From the NCBI GenBank assembly GCA_034231615.1, contig CM067312.1, forward strand, positions 4,939,001 to 5,003,000: a DNA stretch of 64,000 nt. The letters are read 5' to 3'. The position numbers and the translations under genes were made by a program. The DNA is from Meghimatium bilineatum (Eukaryota; Mollusca; Gastropoda; Stylommatophora; Philomycidae). Position 1 is the stretch's first letter, and each line of letters starts with the position of its first letter. This document shows positions 62,741 to 64,000 of this stretch, one piece after another. The notes under the pieces are model-generated. The model saw nothing but the letters and a program-made list of their open reading frames with translations. It did not search any database and was not told the DNA's origin.

Positions 62741-62767
62741 CTGGATTCAAGTGAAATATGACATCAG

Positions 62768-63115
62768 ACAGTCATACATTAATAATGAGATGTCACTTAA
62801 AGTCATACATTAATAATGAGATGTCATTTAAAGTCATACATTAATAATGAGATGTCAAAGTCCTCCATAAATAATGAGATGTCAGGCACAGCTGTACATT
62901 AATAATGAGATGTCACACACATCTGTACATTAATAATGAGATGTCAGGCACATATGTACATTAATAATGAGATGTCAGGCACAGCTGTACATTAATAATG
63001 AGATGTCAGGCACAGCTATACATTAATAATGAGATTCAGGCACAGCTGTACATTAATAATGAGATGTCAGGCACAGCTGTACATTAATAATGAGATGTCA
63101 GGCACAGCTGTACAC
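62768..63115. repeat. 31-bp minisatellite, about 11 copies
   Basis: Units contain acattaataatgagatgtca and ggcacagctgt; the left copies have different spacers. Confidence 0.94.
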
Positions 63116-63191
63116 AATAACCAAATTTACAATCACAAGGATCTTACGCTGTATATGAGTAAATTAAATATAAGATGTATGCCTACCTGCG

Positions 63192-63372
63192 ATGATAGAG
63201 ATGCAATACGTATGTAACAGGAGAGATGCAATATGTATGTAACAGGAGAGATGCAATACGTATGTAACAGGAGAGATGCAATACGTATGTAACAGGAGAG
63301 ATGCAATACGTATGTAACAGGAGAGATGCAATACATATGTAACAGGAGAGATGCAATACGTATGTAACAGGC
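63192..63372. repeat. 25-bp minisatellite, about 7 copies
   Basis: Units contain gagatgcaatacgtatgtaa and cagga. A donor-like CAG|gtaggc lies just left of it on the minus strand, without a supporting exon. Confidence 0.94.
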
Positions 63373-63465
63373 ATGAAGACTGCTCCCGGACACAAAGATA
63401 TATAAAGACATCCTATGACCTTATATTACCACGATAACAGATAATACAGATACACCTTTTGTAGA

Positions 63466-63597
63466 TCATCACTCAAATTCACTCACATTCCATCACTCAA
63501 ATTCACTCACATTCCATCACTCAAATTCACTCACATTCCATCACTCAAATTCACTCACATTCCATCACTCAAATTCACTCACATTCCATCACTCAAG
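63466..63597. repeat. 24-bp minisatellite, about 5.5 copies, with donor-like GTGAGT on the minus strand
   Basis: Plus-strand units are catcactcaaattcactcac + attc. On the minus strand each carries gaat|gtgagtga. Confidence 0.93.
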
Positions 63598-63709
63598 CAG
63601 TGATGGAACACAAAGTACTGCAGAACAGCATGGCACCACATGCAATAGCTACTTGGCCAAGTTTATGTGATGATCTAGGCTTCAGACTGTCAACCTGTTC
63701 TATAACATA
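63598..63709 (-). CDS. Possible further MYCBP2 exon (doubtful)
   Basis: After an acceptor-like tttcctctag the minus strand reads YVIEQVDSLKPRSSHKLGQV then AIACGAMLFCSTLCSITA and stop. The composition is protein-like and a helical repeat region is expected upstream of the first certain exon. I cannot place a donor that keeps phase 0 with the next exon, and I do not recognise the sequence securely. It may be a chance open frame or an exon with an unseen partner. Confidence 0.25.
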
Positions 63710-63929
63710 CTAGAGGAAATGAGCAGATATTGACCACCCACCTACCAATAAACCACACCACCTATGCAACCCTCCTAATCTTTTCCTACCAGTCTTTTCA
63801 CCCATGACGGTAAAAGTTAACAAGACACTGGAACCCCCTCAGGAGTTGACACATTTGTGGTGATTTACTGATCATTTGCTGACAAATGAGTGAATGGTCA
63901 ATGTCAAACTTGTTTTCTGCCAATCATAA

Positions 63930-64000
63930 TAGCAATTGAAATGATCTCTAACCACCGAGTTAAATATGTCTGGCCAATGGTGCAAATAAAACTGCGGAAC
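63930..64000 (+). mobile_element. Dispersed SINE-like repeat, partial, cut by the window edge
   Basis: gtctggccaatggtgcaaat and aaaact match 29230-29270 and 43240-43265. Confidence 0.5.

Overview
The window is eukaryotic, AT-rich DNA from an animal, probably a spiralian invertebrate such as a mollusc; the phylum is inferred, from the repeat types and the gene, and is not proven. It contains the 3' portion of one very large host gene on the minus strand: the C-terminal 1,025 residues of a MYCBP2/PHR family (Highwire, RPM-1) E3 ubiquitin ligase. I reconstructed 21 exons (62740 down to 10732). All 20 introns are GT-AG, the reading frame closes across every junction, and the exons sum to 3,078 nt including the stop. 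Domains in order are an upstream helical segment, a DOC (APC10-like) domain, a long linker, a B-box-like zinc finger, a RING-H2 finger and the tandem-cysteine (TC) catalytic domain. Both relay-type cysteines are conserved at the family spacing of 52 residues.

Region by region: 1-3745 is a 60-bp satellite that continues off the left edge. It grew out of the endonuclease coding region of a LINE, whose 5' part follows at 3746-4591. From 4592 to 10731 lies repeat-rich 3' flank of the host gene. From 10732 to 62740 are exons of about 66-274 bp separated by introns filled with minisatellites (about 35 arrays in the window, periods 14-79 bp), tRNA-derived SINEs and decayed LINE pieces. The 12.96-kb intron 48048-61011 holds a nearly intact 4.06-kb LINE (EN-RT-RNase H) at 52376-56431. 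This LINE inserted into a 36-bp minisatellite, is flanked by a target-site duplication of about 9 bp, and is disabled by a single homopolymer frameshift. From 62741 to 64000 are three more arrays and one doubtful further exon.

The most unusual feature is structural. In several introns the minisatellite unit includes the 3' splice site itself, sometimes with the first 10-45 bases of the following exon. This is clear at the RING exon (about 26 copies of acceptor plus exon start), the B-box exon, the exon at 40081-40233, the exon at 38050-38301 and the catalytic-cysteine exon at 17189-17462. The real exons are therefore preceded by tandem decoy acceptors. The other recurring themes are LINEs and minisatellites exchanging material (satellite born from LINE code, LINEs landing inside arrays) and several SINE types whose 3' tails resemble the (GAA)n tail of the resident LINE.

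No bacterial-type operons, CRISPR arrays, rRNA genes or functional tRNA genes were seen. Most long open frames here are by-products of tandem repeats whose period is a multiple of three.
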